A stretch of DNA of 64,000 bases, taken from assembly GCA_016197405.1 (NCBI GenBank), contig JACPVR010000011.1:248001-312000 (forward strand), given 5' to 3'. The position numbers and the translations under genes were made by a program. How positions within the stretch are numbered: position 1 is the first letter of the stretch; each line of letters opens with the position of its first letter. Below the pieces are notes generated by a model. The model saw only the letters and a list, made by a program, of their open reading frames with translations. It was not told the origin of the DNA and ran no database searches. The DNA is from Mycobacterium sp. (GTDB lineage Bacteria; Actinomycetota; Actinomycetes; Mycobacteriales; Mycobacteriaceae). Positions 61,930-64,000 of this stretch are shown here, piece by piece.

Positions 61930-63114
61930 ATGCCCACCGCCACTGCGTCCTCGCGTGTACAGGACGCCGTCGATGCCCGTCGGGGCGATCTGGTGGAGCT
62001 CTCACACGCCATCCACGCCGAGCCCGAGTTGGCCTTCGCCGAGCACCGCAGTGCCGCCAAGACGCGGGCCCTGGTCGCCGAACGCGGTTTCGAGATCACC
62101 GACAACGTGGCCGGGCTGGACACCGCGTTCGCGGCGTCGTTCGGCAGCGGTGCACTCGTGATCGGCGTCTGCGCCGAGTACGACGCGCTTCCCGAGATCG
62201 GCCATGCCTGCGGGCACAACATCATCGCCGCCTCGGCGGTGGGTGCGGCGCTGGCACTGGCCGAGGTCGCCGACGAACTGGACATGACGGTGATGCTGCT
62301 CGGCACCCCCGCCGAGGAGGCCGGTGGCGGCAAGGCGTTGATGCTCAAGGCCGGCGTGTTCGACGGTATCGCCGCCTCGGTGATGATCCACCCCGGCCCG
62401 GTCGATATCGCCGCCGCGCGGTCGTTGGCGCTCTCGGAGGTCGAGGTGGTCTACCGCGGCCGCGAATCGCATGCCGCCGTGGCGCCGTACCTGGGGATCA
62501 ACGCCGGTGACGCCGTCACCGTGGCGCAGGTCGCGATCGGTCTGCTGCGTCAGCAGCTGGCGCCGGGCCAGATGGTGCACGGCATCGTCACCGACGGTGG
62601 CAGCGCGCCCAATGTCATCCCGGCCCGCACCGCACTGCGCTACTACATGCGGGCCACCGAGGTGGCCGCGCTGCACGATCTCGAGGGCCGCGTCGGCGAC
62701 TGTTTCCGGGCCGGGGCGCTGGCCACGCGGTGCGAATACACCGTCACCGAGGCGTCGCCGATGTATGAGGAACTGCGCCCCGACCATTGGCTGGCCGAGA
62801 TTTTCCGGGCCGAGATGATCCAGCTGGGCCGCAGCCCGGTACCGCCGGAGTTGGAGGCGTCGCTACCGCTGGGCAGTACCGACATGGGCAACGTGACCCG
62901 GGCCATGCCGGGAATCCACCCCATCGTCGGGGTCGACGCGGGCGGCGCATCGGTGCATCAGCCGGCGTTCGCCGCGGCTGCGGCCAGCCCCAGCGGGGAC
63001 AGCGCCGTCATCGACGGTGCGACCATGTTGGCCCGTACCGTGGTTCGGCTGGCCCAAACCCCGGACGAGCGGGACCGGGTGATCGAACTGGCGCACGAAA
63101 GGGATCGCGCATGA
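61930..63114 (+). CDS. amiB1: M20-family amidohydrolase
   Basis: 394-aa metal-dependent amidohydrolase of the M20D type. Metal ligands: IGHACGHNIIAASAVG (His/His), GTPAEEAGGGKALMLKAG (Glu pair) and a C-terminal His (ASVHQPAF). The lid-domain residues lie around ESHAAVAPYLGINAGDAV. Substrates of relatives are N-acyl amino acids or aminobenzoyl-glutamate. In M. tuberculosis this is Rv3306c next to amiA1. ATGA overlap with the downstream paralogue (63111-63114) indicates coupling. Confidence 0.92.
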   Translation: MPTATASSRVQDAVDARRGDLVELSHAIHAEPELAFAEHRSAAKTRALVAERGFEITDNVAGLDTAFAASFGSGALVIGVCAEYDALPEIGHACGHNIIAASAVGAALALAEVADELDMTVMLLGTPAEEAGGGKALMLKAGVFDGIAASVMIHPGPVDIAAARSLALSEVEVVYRGRESHAAVAPYLGINAGDAVTVAQVAIGLLRQQLAPGQMVHGIVTDGGSAPNVIPARTALRYYMRATEVAALHDLEGRVGDCFRAGALATRCEYTVTEASPMYEELRPDHWLAEIFRAEMIQLGRSPVPPELEASLPLGSTDMGNVTRAMPGIHPIVGVDAGGASVHQPAFAAAAASPSGDSAVIDGATMLARTVVRLAQTPDERDRVIELAHERDRA

Positions 63115-64000
63115 GTGTCGCCGACGGTGCCGAATCCTGGCTCGCCGCCAACTATGACGTCCTGGTCGGCTGGCGCAGGCACATCCACCGCCATCCGGAA
63201 CTGAGCCGGCAGGAGTTCGCCACCACGGCCTTCGTCGCCGAGAAGCTCGCCGATGCCGGCCTCAAGCCCGAGGTGTTACCCGGCGGAACGGGCCTGGTGT
63301 GCGATATCGGACCCGATCACCGTCCGCGGGTGGCACTGCGCGCCGATATGGACGCGCTGCCGATGACCGAGCGCACCGGCGCGCCCTATGCCTCGACGGT
63401 GCCGGGCGTGGCACACGCCTGCGGTCACGACGGCCACACCGCGATCCTGCTGGGCACCGCGCTGGCACTGGCCTCGGTACCCGAACTGCCCGTCGGGGTC
63501 CGGCTGATCTTCCAGGCCGCCGAGGAGCTGATGCCGGGCGGAGCGATCGACGCGATAGCGGCCGGGGTGCTCACCGGCGTCGAACGGATCTACGCGCTGC
63601 ACTGCGATCCGCGGCTTGCCGTCGGCCGGGTGGCGATCACCCCGGGTCCGATCACGTCGGCCGCCGATTGGATCGAGATCACCCTGCACTCTCCGGGTGG
63701 GCACACCTCACGCCCGCACCTGACCGGTGATCTGGTGTACGGACTCGGCACGCTGATCACCGGTCTGCCCGGTGTGCTGTCGCGCCGCATCGACCCCCGC
63801 ACGTCGACGGTCATGGTCTGGGGTGCGGTCAACGCCGGGGTCGCGGCCAACGCGATCCCGCAGATCGGCACCCTGGCCGGGACCGTGCGGACCGCCAGCC
63901 GGGAGACCTGGCTGGAGCTGGAAGGCATTGTCTCCGAAGCGATCACATCGCTGCTTGCGCCGCTGGGTGTGCAGCATTCGCTGGAGTACCGGCGCGGAGT
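63111..64000 (+). CDS. amiA1: M20-family amidohydrolase, 3' end outside window
   Basis: Partial paralogue of the upstream gene, beginning at the ATG that overlaps its stop. 296 codons are visible: IHRHPELSRQEFATTAFVAEKL, the metal-site GVAHACGHDGHTAILLGTA, and FQAAEELMPGGAIDAIAAGVL. A dimerisation/lid domain follows with SPGGHTSRPHLTG. Family members are about 390-400 aa, so about a quarter is missing. It would hydrolyse N-acyl amino-acid or peptide-like amides. The frame runs off the window without a stop. Confidence 0.9.
   Translation, partial: MSVADGAESWLAANYDVLVGWRRHIHRHPELSRQEFATTAFVAEKLADAGLKPEVLPGGTGLVCDIGPDHRPRVALRADMDALPMTERTGAPYASTVPGVAHACGHDGHTAILLGTALALASVPELPVGVRLIFQAAEELMPGGAIDAIAAGVLTGVERIYALHCDPRLAVGRVAITPGPITSAADWIEITLHSPGGHTSRPHLTGDLVYGLGTLITGLPGVLSRRIDPRTSTVMVWGAVNAGVAANAIPQIGTLAGTVRTASRETWLELEGIVSEAITSLLAPLGVQHSLEYRRG

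Overview
The window is high-GC actinobacterial chromosome and almost certainly a Mycobacterium/Mycolicibacterium. The evidence is gene order and content that I recognise from M. tuberculosis: metC-metX-methyltransferase, folD plus a small membrane protein, trpS-yihY, dacB, the PLP aminotransferase next to an Lrp regulator, sdhCDAB divergent from cdd-deoA-add, then upp, pmmB, deoD, amiB1 and amiA1. A SAM-IV riboswitch precedes metC, and the first gene is an Rv1747-type FHA/ABC transporter. Genes are densely packed, many start codons overlap the previous stop (ATGA/GTGA), and GTG starts are common. I see no rRNA, tRNA, insertion sequence, prophage or CRISPR array.

Layout. 1-3.7 kb: FHA/ABC exporter (cut by the window edge) and an Old Yellow Enzyme-type oxidoreductase. 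3.8-7.1 kb: folD, a DUF3017-like membrane protein, then a TetR regulator translationally coupled to a FAD monooxygenase. 7.1-10.6 kb: methionine genes (methyltransferase, metX, metC) behind a SAM-IV riboswitch. 10.7-17.7 kb: alpha/beta hydrolase, exonuclease III, secreted lipase, trpS, YihY membrane protein, nitronate monooxygenase, D,D-carboxypeptidase. 17.9-28.2 kb: amine/amino-acid catabolism (omega-aminotransferase, Lrp, aminoaldehyde-type dehydrogenase, two APC permeases, a universal stress protein), interrupted by a TetR-SDR-SnoaL-dinucleotide reductase cassette. 28.4-34.4 kb: MFS efflux pump, beta-lactamase-fold esterase, succinate dehydrogenase. 34.7-39.7 kb: pyrimidine/purine salvage, a hydrolase and the Rv3311-like acidic protein.

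39.7-57.3 kb is the accessory heart of the window. It is an exopolysaccharide-type locus (Wzy-like polymerase, beta-helix protein, two GT4 and one GT2 glycosyltransferases, flippase, Wzz-like chain-length protein with a degenerate kinase domain). It is joined to a carrier-protein module: a free-standing carrier protein, an AcpS-type phosphopantetheinyl transferase, a class-II tRNA-synthetase-like amino acid:carrier protein ligase, an acyl-CoA dehydrogenase, a DUF1839-like protein, a cytosolic GH2-like enzyme and a tandem alpha/beta hydrolase. In M. tuberculosis the equivalent interval (between Rv3311 and upp) holds only sapM. The inferred theme is loading an amino acid onto a carrier protein, oxidising it there, and transferring the product to a polysaccharide or its precursor. 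No part of this is experimentally shown by the sequence.

57.3-64 kb returns to the conserved backbone: upp, phosphoglucomutase/phosphomannomutase, a MarR regulator divergent from an AbrB-family membrane protein, purine nucleoside phosphorylase, and two M20 amidohydrolases, the last running off the window.
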